From: CAZNPL01 sp964574815
GTDB taxonomy: Bacteria; Planctomycetota; Phycisphaerae; UBA1845
Assembly: GCA_964574815.1 (NCBI GenBank)
Contig: CAZNPL010000050.1
Span: 1-43,722, forward strand
Direction: 5' to 3'
DNA: 43,722 bases
Below, one piece after another: positions 27,001 to 35,938 of the stretch (the first letter of the stretch is position 1; each line of letters starts with the position of its first letter). The notes under the pieces are model-generated. The model was given only the letters and a program-made list of their open reading frames with translations, searched no databases and was not told where the DNA came from. A program made the position numbers and the translations under genes.

Positions 27001-29127
27001 GTGCCACTCACCGGTGCAGCAAGAAGGGTCCTCCTCGCATACAAGCTGTTCACAGATCGGATCCTGGCAGCCCGGTGTGCCATGAGTCCAACAGCAGTCT
27101 ACGGGAACGTCGTTCTCGGCGATGTCGCCGTCCAGAACGGTGGGATGTTCGATCAGGTGGCGTCGATCCGGTTCGGCCGCGTCCAACCCGGCGAATCCGC
27201 CCCGCAGCGCCATGCCGCGAGGAAGTTCGACCGTTTCAGAGTAGCTACCCTGGGCAATGCGAACCTCCACGAACTCCTGCTCGGCGGTAGCCGCGGCCGC
27301 GACTGCCTCTGACAGCGTGACGTAGGCATCGCTCCATGAGCTTCCGTCGGCAACGCCCTTAGCCCGCGCATCAACGTGCAAAACCACACACTCGTCAGGC
27401 GTTCCGTCGCCGTTCCCGTCCGCGCTCAGCCCCGATTCGATGTCGCAAACGTCAGCCAGGCCGTTTCGGTTGCAGTCGGTTTCGCACTCGTCGGGAATGC
27501 CGTTGCCGTTGCAGTCGTTGCTTCGACCGCTGGCGATATCGCAGGCATCGGGCGAGCGATTGTCGTTGCAGCCGCCTTCGCATTCGTCCAGCACGCCGTT
27601 CGAGTTACAATCGAGCTCGTCATCCAGCGCCAGCTCGCACTCGTCGGGCACTTCGTTGTCATTGCAGTCCAACGCGGCACCCGACAGCAATTCGCACTCG
27701 TCCGGCACGCCGTTCGGCTGGCAGTCCACGCTTGTGCCCTTGGCGATGTCGCATTCGTCCGGGACCGCGTTCTCGTTGCAGTCGTACTCCAGGTCGCAGG
27801 GGTCGAACGTCCCATTGGCATTACAGTCGCCCTCACACGTGTCGGGCAACCCGTTGTCGTTGCAGTCGGTAACGTGGCCATCGTGCATCTCTTGGTCGTC
27901 CAGCAGTCCATTCCCGTTGCAGTCCGCCGTGTTTTCAAACGCGCCAAGATCGAGGTACTTCACCGCCCCGCGCCCCGTGTCGGACACAAAAGGCTGATCG
28001 ATAAACCGCGGCACGCCGTTCGGGTCCGTGAAAATATCGTCCGGAAGCGCGTAAGCGTCCCCGGTATCGAGACACGGCGAGTTTGGCATAAGATGCAGAT
28101 CGCTCGGATTGTCCGGCCCTCCGAGCCGAAGGAAGCTCGGGTCGTCGCCGAACGAACCGATTCCGGGCAACAGCGGCGACCAATTCTGAACGCAGCTATA
28201 ATCCATGGTCGTGCGACTGACCGAAACCTGGCTTTCCAATCCATCGCCGAGCTCGCTGACATTGCCCCAGACGATACAGTTGGTCGCGTGAACCCGGCGT
28301 CCGTACACATATAGTCCTGCGGGGGGCGCATCCGAGACATTTGCGACAATTGTGCAATTGACCATGACAACGTCGTCTGGCGACCCCCAGGCTCTGACCG
28401 CCGTACCCCGGTTGTCCTGAATGACGCAGCCCAATAGCTCTGTCTCGGCCTTCGTTTCCAGGATGCTGGAGCCGTGATTGCCTGAGAAGATCGAGTTGGA
28501 CACCCGGAGTTGGACTTCGCTGGGTTCGGCGCTGATTGCGGCAGCCCCAATCGCGAAGTTGCCGCGAAAACGACAAAACCGAACATCGACCTCGTTGTGC
28601 CAGTGAACAATCAAAGCGGCGCCGGTATCGTGTGTCCCCTTGTCACCGTCAGCCTGTCCGCCGGTGATCGTGAATCCCTCAATCACAACGGGGTCGTAAT
28701 GGTCAACCTCGAGTATTTGGAACGAATTATCACCCCGGTTCGCACAGGCCGGGCCGTCGTCACCGTTCAGGTCACCACTCAGTACGGTTTCAAAACGCTC
28801 GAAATCCTGCCTGTCCCCGTCCGGCTCCGACAGGCCGGCAAATCCGCCGCGCAGCGTTATGGGCTTGGTAATTCTAAAACTGACATCGCGACGCCCACCC
28901 GGCCGAGCGGGCGTATAAACCCCGCCGGCCACGCGAATCTCGTCCCCTTCAATTGCCGCGTCGATCGCATCCGTCAGGCTGTCGAAAGCGCTTGACCACC
29001 CCAACCCGTCGCCGCCGGGCGGCGCGTCGTGATCGACATGGTAGATCGTTCGGGCTTCGACGTTTCCTGCGCAGCCGCAGATCGCAGCAATCGCAAGGAC
29101 CAGCCGCCACCTCATTGTCATTCTCAT
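24043..29127 (-). CDS. Giant secreted triple beta-helix protein with dockerin-like tail
   Basis: A 1694-residue exported protein. The preferred ATG at 29127 follows GGGGATT and starts a signal sequence ending in AICGCAGNVEA, which could also be a weak lipobox. Three right-handed parallel beta-helix modules of the polymorphic-outer-membrane type begin at about residues 28, 580 and 1210. Each opens with a 'VD...G.SW..A...L..AI' start, then an A-x-G-x-Y and a GGFAG turn. Modules 1 and 2 are joined by about eleven DCNxNGxPDEC repeats (402-579). Module 2 has a Cys-rich insert (678-726, HGTPGCQDPICEQLVC). A Calx-beta-like segment (1103-1207) joins modules 2 and 3. A dockerin-like tail (1626-1694) ends DVDGDGDVDLVDFGGQQ. 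No catalytic motif is evident; adhesion or polysaccharide binding is plausible. It follows the 941-residue gene by 50 bp, in one operon. Confidence 0.85.
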   Translation of the reverse strand: MRMTMRWRLVLAIAAICGCAGNVEARTIYHVDHDAPPGGDGLGWSSAFDSLTDAIDAAIEGDEIRVAGGVYTPARPGGRRDVSFRITKPITLRGGFAGLSEPDGDRQDFERFETVLSGDLNGDDGPACANRGDNSFQILEVDHYDPVVIEGFTITGGQADGDKGTHDTGAALIVHWHNEVDVRFCRFRGNFAIGAAAISAEPSEVQLRVSNSIFSGNHGSSILETKAETELLGCVIQDNRGTAVRAWGSPDDVVMVNCTIVANVSDAPPAGLYVYGRRVHATNCIVWGNVSELGDGLESQVSVSRTTMDYSCVQNWSPLLPGIGSFGDDPSFLRLGGPDNPSDLHLMPNSPCLDTGDAYALPDDIFTDPNGVPRFIDQPFVSDTGRGAVKYLDLGAFENTADCNGNGLLDDQEMHDGHVTDCNDNGLPDTCEGDCNANGTFDPCDLEYDCNENAVPDECDIAKGTSVDCQPNGVPDECELLSGAALDCNDNEVPDECELALDDELDCNSNGVLDECEGGCNDNRSPDACDIASGRSNDCNGNGIPDECETDCNRNGLADVCDIESGLSADGNGDGTPDECVVLHVDARAKGVADGSSWSDAYVTLSEAVAAAATAEQEFVEVRIAQGSYSETVELPRGMALRGGFAGLDAAEPDRRHLIEHPTVLDGDIAENDVPVDCCWTHGTPGCQDPICEQLVCEEDPSCCTGEWHYGCTLEAWELCANICGLRDDNLRELLTARSIDDELILDGLTLTGANRQGLWCFRCTSLKIIRSRFLNNGVVDEGGAVLLDSEVSIKDCWFADNTGHQGSALYAHRGAIHLEQTGFHRNRSSGGAVVTEYSLLLARGVIFRHNAGGGLKSHHNQRLMVVDSVFERNAISCERYYYCRGGGAYIEGAPADFINCRFIGNSANSGGALAIRGAARLQNTIVVGNRAKSRAAIELTDHGRIELDYSTVHANVAEETVGGIGWDGRGSGGVDIRNSVVWGNRDADGTLLRSQLDVSHIFSVENACVQGGSLLPVGSNVFDADPVFADPLGADGLAGTRDDDLRLVPESPLINQGDIFALDIDYLDLDGDGDTKEFMPIDLDGNPRVAGYYPDPGALESVQSFIVREEPADAPEGDRTQIRFLLVRDPGQEIAITGEKVHGDADLHTSRNPFTIRRDSTNYFREALVTVDADEDDDFLNGEATFRFSAPGLVPVYVTVREVDNDAPPNVLLVDAAATGTEGGVSWENAFTDLQQAIDLARRFEGVEEIWVAEGVYRPDQQPGDREATFHVPGGFAIYGGFAGGETQRDQRDPQIYRSVLSGDLLGDDAEYQRNRDDNVYSVVTVTDDDVPAIIDGFTISGGNAIREATDLGRGGGIHNTGNLVLRNSVVTGNIARQEGGGAYVRHGRLDAADCVFRANDARDGGGIRVYSPGVVTARRTAFMGNRASEEGGGIMAIFSLAELELVNSVFLGNTAGVGGGAVRAWYGQVAVLNSTIASNFAPVGAGISFTSTGEADAPAIIGNSIIWGNEPSGISVQISEVNFHHSCVQGWDGNLPGVGSTGLDPGFRDLVGADGVGGTGDEDLRLTPASPCVDAGDNGLVPDDAAGDFNGYRRFVDAPLSPDTGAGEAPIVDMGAFELLPGDAVADGWIDLADYSAWEKCMTGPGGRALPAGGGEVQSGGELVDPCVDLDVDGDGDVDLVDFGGQQILFGR

Positions 29128-29177
29128 GAGAATCCCCGATCCAAACACTTGCACCTCGGTCCTGATGGCCTGACGGT

Positions 29178-32003
29178 TTACCTCCCAAAACCCACCTGGA
29201 AGGCCCCGTAATCCAGCAGGCTGATCCCGCCGCTATCATCCACGTCGAACACCGCCTGGCAGCGGTTCTCGCAACCTTTGGCCGGGGCCCATGGGATGAA
29301 AGAACAAACGAAGAACTCGTAGTAGTCCCGCGAGTCAACTGAGCCATCGCCGTCAAAATCGCCCGGCGGCTCGCACGCGTCGATCTCGCCGTTGTCGTTG
29401 CAGTCCAGATCCGGATTCTCGCGCAGCTCGCAGTCATCCGGCCAGCTGTTCTCGTTGCAGTCCCGGCCGTCGTCGAAACCGGGGCACGCATCGCACACAT
29501 CACCAACCCCGTCGCCGTCCGAGTCCGACTGGTCCGCGTTCCAATTCTCAGGGCAGTTATCGCACGGTTCCCCGACACCGTCGCCGTCCGAGTCGAATTG
29601 GTCCTCGTTGCTGATTCCGGGGCAATTGTCGCAGTAATCCCCGAGCGTGTCCTGATCACTGTTGGTCTGGTTTTCATTAGGGGTTTCCGGGCAGTTGTCG
29701 CACAAATCACCTGCCGAATCGAGATCCTGGTCTCCCTGGTCCGGGTTATGAAGCCCGCGGCAATTATCGCAGACGTCCCCCACGCCGTCGCCGTCGTCAT
29801 CCAACTGCTTGATGTTGCGCTCGAAGGGACAGTTGTCGCACGCATCGATCCGCGTGTCGCCGTCGGAGTCGAGCTCACATGCATCCAGCACGTTATTGAA
29901 ATCACAGTCCCGGTCCGGATCGACGCCGTCGTACTCGATCGTCACGCGGATCCACGTCGGTGGCCCGCATTCGTCCAGATTGACATAACGCGATGGAACC
30001 AACCGAACGATCAACTCACCGTCTCGGATAAAGTAGTTGAAATCGTCTTGATGGACTTGGGCCCAATCGTGGCTCGGCACGCAGTTGATTGCGGATGGCC
30101 CGTTGAAGACGCCGTCTACGGGCTCATCATCGATTTCGATGGCAACGTATCGGTGCGACTCCTCCAGGTTCCCCACCGCCTCGAAATACAGCATGACCTC
30201 GCCGACGGCAGGCGGCGGTCGCTTGATACGAAGCTCGAGTGCGTTCTCCTCGCCAAGCGGACCGAGCATCTCGGACACGGTCACGAACGTACGCGTCATC
30301 TCGCAAACATCGAGCACGCCGTTGTGGTTGCAATCGCTCAGGCAGTTCGCCGGGCAAAAGAACGGCCCTCCGTACGCCTCGCTGGATTCGTCTATCTCGC
30401 AGACGTCGAGAACATCGTTGGAATTGCAGTCGCCCGACTCACCCGGGAGGTCATACCGAACTTTCACGTCGACGAACTCGTCGTTGCACGACCCGCTGTC
30501 CACCGCCTGGGTTGGATTCAAGTCGAGGTGGAGGCGGCCGTGATCCTCGACAAGCCGGTTAAACTCCGCCTGCGGAATCACGAGTCGGTCGGTATCCGGC
30601 AAGCTCGGGCACGTGGGGCCCGTCCAGCGAAAGGCGGAGCCGACGTATTCCCCGTTGAGTGCCACCCTCAAATACTCCGAGTACTCGTTCAAGTCGCCAA
30701 TCGCGCGGATGTCCAGGACCACGTCGCCCGCCGCCGCCAATGCGGGATGCACCTCGAACGACAAGACCTCCTCATCCCCCACCGGCGCCAGCGGGCCCGA
30801 CCGCACCAGGAAAATCCCCGCGTCACACTCATCGGGAACGCCGTTGAGATTGCAGTCGTCAGCGCAACCCTCGTCGCAGAAGTACGGGCCTCCGCCGGCC
30901 GTGCTGTCGCGATCAATCTCACACTCGTCCGGAATCAGGTTCTCATTGCAGTCGGGCGAATCTTCGTGCACGACGTCCGTCAGATCGTCAGCCCCGTTGG
31001 CGTTGCAATCCGAAAAGGGAATGTCGATCATCCGGATCCCGCGCGGCGTGGCCAGGAACAACCGCCGCCCATCGCCACTGACAACCATGGAACCGGACCG
31101 CCAGGAATCCGACGCGACGAGGTTCTCGCCCGCCGCCACCCGGCGCAGCTCATAGCCGTTCGCAGGATCAATGAACACGATCTCATCCGTGACAACGTCG
31201 CCGATATAAAGGACGTCCCGCGTCGGATCGAAACCGACCCCGGCCGGCTCGATCTCAATCCGCGCCGCTTCTTCCAACTCACGGGACCGCACCGAGACGA
31301 AACCTTCCGATTCCAGCGCAACAAACGCTCCGTCGCGACTGACCGCGGCCGTCGTCCCAACCAGAGATGTGCCGATAAGTTCCGGCTCGCCGAACGTGTC
31401 CGTCCCGGCGTCATACGTGACAATCCACCCGTCAGCGGTCGTGCCCAACAGCAGAAAGAATGTGCGGTCTGCGCTGCGAAAGACGCGACTCTGGCCAAAC
31501 CCCAACTCCGGCGAAGGCAGATCGAGCCGAAGCGCCAGCGTGTCGTCGCTCGTATCTAAAGCCCGCAACGGAGCCTCGGCGCACGCGCACGAACTGGTGA
31601 CCAGCCCTCTGCCTGCCGCGGCGATCCCCACATCCAGCGCTCCTTGTTCGGCGCCGACCGGAACCGTCGCGATCTCTGTGATGCGCCCCGTCGTGACGTC
31701 CCTCCGGTAGACAAAGGTGCTTCCGTCAACACTGTCCGTTGCCACTACGTAAACCGCGCCTCCGTCGGGCGATATGTCAATTCCGCCCAGCGGCGCCCCA
31801 AAAGAGTGCGCTGTCGCCAACCTGTCCGCCGGCACGCTATAGGCCGCGAGGTGGCCACCCGAGTTCGCGATCCAGAGCAGATTGCGACCCGAATCGTGAA
31901 TGAAGCCCCGCTTGCCGGAGACTGGGATCAGTACACTTTCGGCAAATAACGTAGACGTCGCAAATGTAAGTACGATTGAGGCGAAAGAAAGTCGGCTTCT
32001 CAT
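29178..32003 (-). CDS. Secreted propeller, D-C-N-repeat and TSP3 protein with dockerin-like tail
   Basis: A 941-residue exported protein with signal peptide MRSRLSFASIVLTFATSTLF. Residues about 25-325 look like a YVTN/WD-type beta-propeller (repeated DGxxVYVV and LFLATPRG blades). Then come D-C-N-x-N-G-x-P-D-x-C units alternating with two copies of a module of about 115 residues (about 405-525 and 580-700) that align with each other. Five TSP3-like DNCP repeats follow (711-848, DSDGDGVGDVCD type), and a dockerin-like tail (879-941) with GDFDGDGSVDSRDYYEF and DVDDSGGISLLDYGAFQ. TSP3 and dockerin loops imply Ca binding. It is the first gene of the two-gene minus-strand operon, and a promoter candidate lies about 110 bp upstream. 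The function is unknown. Confidence 0.85.
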   Translation of the reverse strand: MRSRLSFASIVLTFATSTLFAESVLIPVSGKRGFIHDSGRNLLWIANSGGHLAAYSVPADRLATAHSFGAPLGGIDISPDGGAVYVVATDSVDGSTFVYRRDVTTGRITEIATVPVGAEQGALDVGIAAAGRGLVTSSCACAEAPLRALDTSDDTLALRLDLPSPELGFGQSRVFRSADRTFFLLLGTTADGWIVTYDAGTDTFGEPELIGTSLVGTTAAVSRDGAFVALESEGFVSVRSRELEEAARIEIEPAGVGFDPTRDVLYIGDVVTDEIVFIDPANGYELRRVAAGENLVASDSWRSGSMVVSGDGRRLFLATPRGIRMIDIPFSDCNANGADDLTDVVHEDSPDCNENLIPDECEIDRDSTAGGGPYFCDEGCADDCNLNGVPDECDAGIFLVRSGPLAPVGDEEVLSFEVHPALAAAGDVVLDIRAIGDLNEYSEYLRVALNGEYVGSAFRWTGPTCPSLPDTDRLVIPQAEFNRLVEDHGRLHLDLNPTQAVDSGSCNDEFVDVKVRYDLPGESGDCNSNDVLDVCEIDESSEAYGGPFFCPANCLSDCNHNGVLDVCEMTRTFVTVSEMLGPLGEENALELRIKRPPPAVGEVMLYFEAVGNLEESHRYVAIEIDDEPVDGVFNGPSAINCVPSHDWAQVHQDDFNYFIRDGELIVRLVPSRYVNLDECGPPTWIRVTIEYDGVDPDRDCDFNNVLDACELDSDGDTRIDACDNCPFERNIKQLDDDGDGVGDVCDNCRGLHNPDQGDQDLDSAGDLCDNCPETPNENQTNSDQDTLGDYCDNCPGISNEDQFDSDGDGVGEPCDNCPENWNADQSDSDGDGVGDVCDACPGFDDGRDCNENSWPDDCELRENPDLDCNDNGEIDACEPPGDFDGDGSVDSRDYYEFFVCSFIPWAPAKGCENRCQAVFDVDDSGGISLLDYGAFQVGFGR

Positions 32004-32112
32004 GGGCAGGCCCCCGACGCTCGACCTGTGGCATTACGCCGTCCTGTTTGGACGCAGCCGGCCGCCGCAATGGTCGGCGCGCCGGCTTGGCCGCCTGACT
32101 GACACGAACTTC

Positions 32113-32143
32113 ATTATAGCACGGATCGGCGCGGGTGACACAA
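32113..32143 (-). promoter_or_regulatory. Candidate sigma-70-type promoter for the 32003-24043 operon
   Basis: Read on the minus strand, a perfect TATAAT (32118-32113) is preceded by TTGTGT (32143-32138) with a 19-base spacer. The spacer is two bases longer than optimal, so the -35 assignment is weak. The position about 110 bp upstream of the operon's first gene is sensible. Confidence 0.45.
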
Positions 32144-32355
32144 GGTTTCCGGTCTACAAAATGCCGAATTTGAACAATAAGTTGCGACTCTCGTTGTGGC
32201 TCGCACCCCCCGCATTTGATCACTGACACAATTCCAAGCGGCAGACTGCGCCGCGCGTCCGACAGGACAGAGCCGCCGGCACCATGCCCGGATCACTACC
32301 CATACCATACTTGGTCGCCTTATCATTCCACGTGCCGGCAAACAGGCCGGGGCGC

Positions 32356-32393
32356 AAAAAACCCGCGCGGGCGTTTGCTCTGCCCGCGCGGGT
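32356..32393 (-). terminator. Intrinsic terminator of clpC
   Basis: On the minus strand, downstream of the clpC stop, a perfect 12-bp GC-rich stem (32393-32382 pairing with 32372-32361, acccgcgcgggc type, 9-base loop) is followed directly by a run of T (the + strand shows six A at 32356-32361). This is a textbook rho-independent terminator placed about 40 bp after the clpC stop codon. Confidence 0.9.
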
Positions 32394-32434
32394 CGATTGC
32401 TTTTGGTTTTGATAACTGCCCGAGGCTAAAAGCT

Positions 32435-34957
32435 TTACGTCGATTCGCCGACGCCGCCGGCCACCGCCGGCTCGGTCGACTCTTCCGTTCCGCGCTTTTC
32501 GCCCTTGAACACCAGCATCTCGAGCTCCTCGTCCGTCTCGCCTCGCTTGGCGTCCACGACGACCGTGTCGCAGCCCTCGTACTCGCCGCGAAGCATCGCC
32601 TCGGACAAGGCATCCTCGACGTACTGCTCGATGGCACGCCGCAGCGGCCGGGCGCCGAACTTTTCGTCCGTCCCGCGGTCGATCAGGAAGTCCTTCGCGG
32701 CCTGCGTCAGCTCCAGCTCCAGGCCCTTGCCTCGGAGCCGATCGGCCAGCTTGGCCACCTCCAGCTCGACGATGTTGGTCATGTCGTCGTGGTTGAGCTT
32801 GTGGAACACGATCACCTCGTCCAGACGGTTCACGAACTCAGGCCGGAAGTACGCCTCCATCTCCTGTTTGAGCATATCCTTCATCTTCTGATAGCTGACG
32901 TCCTCGTCACGCTTCTGGAATCCGAAGGCCTCCTGGTGCGTGATCTTCGCCGCACCGATGTTGCTCGTCATGATCAGGATCGTGTTCTTGAAGTCCACGT
33001 GCCGGCCGAACGAGTCCGTCAGGCGGCCCTCCTCCATGATCTGCAGCAGCATGTTGAACACGTCGCCGTGGGCCTTCTCGATCTCGTCCAGCAGAATCAC
33101 CGAATAAGGCCGGCGGCGGATGCGCTCGGTCAACTGGCCGCCCTCTTCGTATCCGACGTATCCCGGAGGCGCCCCGATCAGGCGCGAAACGTTATGCTTC
33201 TCCATATACTCCGACATATCCAGCACGAGCAGAGCATCCGGATCGCCGAACATAAACTCGGCCAGGCACTTGGCCAGGTACGTTTTGCCGACGCCCGACG
33301 GACCCACGAACACGAAGCTGCCCATCGGGCGATTCTGATCCTTGAGGCCGCTGCGGCTTCGACGCACCGCACGCGCCACTGCGCTGACCGCCTCGTTCTG
33401 GCTGACGATCCATTTGTGCAGCTCGGCCTCCAGACCGAGCAGCCGCTCGGCCTCGTCCTTCTCCATACGCGTCAGCGGGATGCCCGTCATGCTCGAGACG
33501 ACTTCGGCCATGATCTCCTCATCGACCACGCCGTCCGTCTCGGTGGACTGGTCGCGCCACTCCTGCTGCATCTCGCGTTTCTTGATCTTGAGGGACTCGG
33601 CCTGATCGCGCAGCTCCGCCGCACGCTCGTAGTCGGCGTTCTTGACCGCCTCGTCCTTTTCGGACAGCAGGTGCTTGATCTCCTCCTCGATCTTCGTCAG
33701 CGACGGCGGCTTCGTCATCGAACGCAAACGCAGGCGCGCCCCCGCTTCGTCGATCACGTCGATGGCCTTGTCCGGCTGCACGCGCCCGGGAATGTACCGT
33801 GACGAGAGATCCACTGCATGCGAAAGCGCCTCGTCGGTGTACACCACACGGTGATGCGCCTCGTATCGATCACGCAGCCCGTTGAGAATCGCAATCGTCT
33901 CCTTCCGCGACGGAGCCTCGACGATGATCTGCTGAAAGCGGCGTTCCAGCGCCCCGTCCTTCTCGATGTACTTGCGGTATTCGTCGAGCGTGGTCGCGCC
34001 GATGCACTGGATCTCGCCGCGGCTCAGCGCCGGCTTCAGCACGTTGGAGGCGTCGATCGCACCCTCGGCACCGCCCGCACCGACCAGCGTGTGCAGCTCG
34101 TCGATGAACAGAATCACGTTGCGGGCCCGCCGAACCTCGTTCATCACCGACTTGATGCGCTCCTCGAACTGACCGCGATACTTCGTGCCGGCCACCATCA
34201 TGGCGAGGTCCAGCACCACGATCCGCCGGTCCGCCAGCAGCTCGGGGATGTCGTTACCCACGATCTTCGCGGCCAGCCCCTCGACGATCGCCGTCTTTCC
34301 GACGCCGGCCTCGCCGAGAAGCACCGGGTTGTTCTTCTGCCGGCGGCACAGGATCTGGACCACGCGATCGATCTCGCGCAGCCGGCCGATGACCGGATCC
34401 AGCTTGCCCTCGCGGGCCAGCTCCGTCAGGTCGCGCCCGAACGAATCGAGTGCCGGCGTCTTGCTTTTGCCTTTCTTGCCCTCTCCCGTCGGCACTGGCG
34501 GTCCTTCTTCGAGTTCCGAGTTGGCTCCCAACAGGTTCAGCACCTCTTCGCGAACTTCCTCAAGCTTCAGCCCGAGGTTCATCAGAACCTGGGCGGCCAC
34601 TCCGTCCTGCTCGCGAAGCAGCCCCAGCAGCAGATGCTCGGTCCCCACGTAGTTGTGGTTCAGGTTGCGAGCCTCCTCAATCGCAAACTCGATCACCTTC
34701 TTGGCCCGAGGGGTTTGGGGAAGCTTGCCCATAGTGACCATATCCGGGCCGCTCTTGACGAGTTTCTCGACCTCCAGGCGAACCTTGCGCAGATCAACCT
34801 CCAGGTTCTTCAACACGTTGGCCCCGACACCGGAGCCCTCTTTCACCAGCCCGAGCAGGATGTGCTCGGTCCCGATGTATTCGTGGTTGAAGCGCTGGGC
34901 CTCCTGGTTGGCGAGCGCCATCACCTTCCTGGCCCGATCTGTGAAACGCTCAAACAT
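32435..34957 (-). CDS. clpC: ATP-dependent Clp protease ATPase subunit ClpC
   Basis: An 840-residue Hsp100/AAA+ unfoldase that feeds proteins to ClpP. Two Clp-N repeats (about 1-145, with YIGTEHILLGL and YVGTEHLLLGL) precede AAA-1, with Walker A GEAGVGKT (215-222) and Walker B VILFIDE (281-287). A UVR-type middle domain (about 421-470, ADYERAAELRDQAE) marks it as ClpC rather than ClpA or ClpB. AAA-2 has Walker A GPSGVGKT (552-559) and VILLDEIEKAH. A possible ClpP-docking loop is AFGFQ in the second AAA domain. AGGAGAG lies just before the ATG. It has its own candidate promoter and a strong terminator, so it is a single-gene unit. No clpP or mcsB is nearby. Confidence 0.96.
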   Translation of the reverse strand: MFERFTDRARKVMALANQEAQRFNHEYIGTEHILLGLVKEGSGVGANVLKNLEVDLRKVRLEVEKLVKSGPDMVTMGKLPQTPRAKKVIEFAIEEARNLNHNYVGTEHLLLGLLREQDGVAAQVLMNLGLKLEEVREEVLNLLGANSELEEGPPVPTGEGKKGKSKTPALDSFGRDLTELAREGKLDPVIGRLREIDRVVQILCRRQKNNPVLLGEAGVGKTAIVEGLAAKIVGNDIPELLADRRIVVLDLAMMVAGTKYRGQFEERIKSVMNEVRRARNVILFIDELHTLVGAGGAEGAIDASNVLKPALSRGEIQCIGATTLDEYRKYIEKDGALERRFQQIIVEAPSRKETIAILNGLRDRYEAHHRVVYTDEALSHAVDLSSRYIPGRVQPDKAIDVIDEAGARLRLRSMTKPPSLTKIEEEIKHLLSEKDEAVKNADYERAAELRDQAESLKIKKREMQQEWRDQSTETDGVVDEEIMAEVVSSMTGIPLTRMEKDEAERLLGLEAELHKWIVSQNEAVSAVARAVRRSRSGLKDQNRPMGSFVFVGPSGVGKTYLAKCLAEFMFGDPDALLVLDMSEYMEKHNVSRLIGAPPGYVGYEEGGQLTERIRRRPYSVILLDEIEKAHGDVFNMLLQIMEEGRLTDSFGRHVDFKNTILIMTSNIGAAKITHQEAFGFQKRDEDVSYQKMKDMLKQEMEAYFRPEFVNRLDEVIVFHKLNHDDMTNIVELEVAKLADRLRGKGLELELTQAAKDFLIDRGTDEKFGARPLRRAIEQYVEDALSEAMLRGEYEGCDTVVVDAKRGETDEELEMLVFKGEKRGTEESTEPAVAGGVGEST

Positions 34958-35416
34958 GGGTGTCTCTCTCCTGAGTTATCGCGCGGTAAGTAGGACACGG
35001 CGGGCCCAAGGTGCCCGCACCGTCACACATGCAGCGCGGATGCCATTCAAAGCGCGATTTCCGACAATTTCCTCAATTTTCGAGACGACCGGCCAGCCAA
35101 AACCCACACGCTTTGGGGACCGCGTCAATCCATTTTAAGGGGCCTGAAATTGCTCTTCAACCAAGGTTGGCTCGCCCCTTGCCGTTCGGCAGGTTTCATC
35201 GGCGTCCGGTGCGGAGGTGTCCAGGTAGCCTTACAGCCGCATTCTCACCACGCGAATCGTCGCAAACGTCCGGAAAACATGACCTTGCATGCCGAGCAGA
35301 GGATTGTTCGCCCGTCGGTCTGCAAGCCCTTATCAGCCGCACGGCCGCGCGTTTCGAGTGATGTTGGCGCGATTACTTCTTCGTAAGGCGGAGGACCGTC
35401 GGCTCGGTTCCGCCTG
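34958..35416. other. Upstream region of clpC
   Basis: A 459-bp gap on the minus strand between the 173-residue membrane protein gene and clpC. It contains the promoter candidate listed separately and a leader of about 170 bases. No CIRCE (HrcA) or CtsR heptad operator was found. No gene or RNA was recognised. Confidence 0.5.
35132..35160 (-). promoter_or_regulatory. Candidate sigma-70-type promoter of clpC
   Basis: On the minus strand, TTGAAG (35160-35155) and TAAAAT (35137-35132) are separated by exactly 17 bases, a good housekeeping-type match. It lies about 175 bp upstream of the clpC start. Confidence 0.5.
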
Positions 35417-35938
35417 TCAGCGCTCCGCTGCTTCTCGCGCCGCACGGATTGCCCGAAGCCGCCCGGGATCGTGCTCCAACTGCAGAATGCGATCCCATGC
35501 CCACGAAGCCTCCGACATCCGGCCCGCCCGCACCGAAAGCTGCGCCCACTGCCACAGGGTCTCCACATGCTCGTCATTCATATTCAACGCCGCACGCAGC
35601 AGATCGGCCGCCTCATCCATGTTCCCGCAGGCCAGCGCCTTGTCGGCCCGGTGCAATAAACTCGCGTGCTGCCGCTCGGCCGCCTGGCCGCAGGAAGCCC
35701 GCAGCCGGCGTACCAGCAGCCACTGTGCCCAGCCCCAGACCGTAGCGGCCGCCATCGCCGTAAGCACCGAGACCCGGGTCGGGATGACCGCCGGTAGAAG
35801 GAGCACGCCCATCAACGAAATCTGAGCCAGGATCCCGAACAAAAGCGCGACTGCCAGACCAAGCCATTCACGTCGCAACCCGATCAGGCCGGCGCCGGGA
35901 ACAAGAAGATTCACGATCATTGCCCAGCGGGGCCGCAT
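35417..35938 (-). CDS. Small membrane protein with a TPR-like tail
   Basis: A 173-residue protein with two to three hydrophobic segments (about 7-75, NLLVPGAGLIGL onward) and a soluble C-terminal part of two TPR-like helix pairs (DKALACGNMDEAADLLRAAL and the WQWAQLSVRAGRMSEASWAW pair). The start at ATG 35938 is supported by GAGGAAA eight bases upstream. The frame is open to 36619, but the extra part reads as noise and would overlap the divergent lipoprotein. 'NLLVPGxG' followed by a TPR is common in planctomycete hypothetical proteins. A role in envelope assembly is only a guess. Confidence 0.7.
   Translation of the reverse strand: MRPRWAMIVNLLVPGAGLIGLRREWLGLAVALLFGILAQISLMGVLLLPAVIPTRVSVLTAMAAATVWGWAQWLLVRRLRASCGQAAERQHASLLHRADKALACGNMDEAADLLRAALNMNDEHVETLWQWAQLSVRAGRMSEASWAWDRILQLEHDPGRLRAIRAAREAAER

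Noticed and set aside
29598..31559. 653-codon plus-strand ORF opposite the propeller/TSP3 gene
   Set aside because: It is antisense to a gene with a clear signal peptide and recognisable repeats; its translation has no family motif and reflects high GC.
34958..35416. CIRCE or CtsR operator upstream of clpC
   Set aside because: No inverted TTAGCACTC repeat and no CtsR heptad repeat was found.
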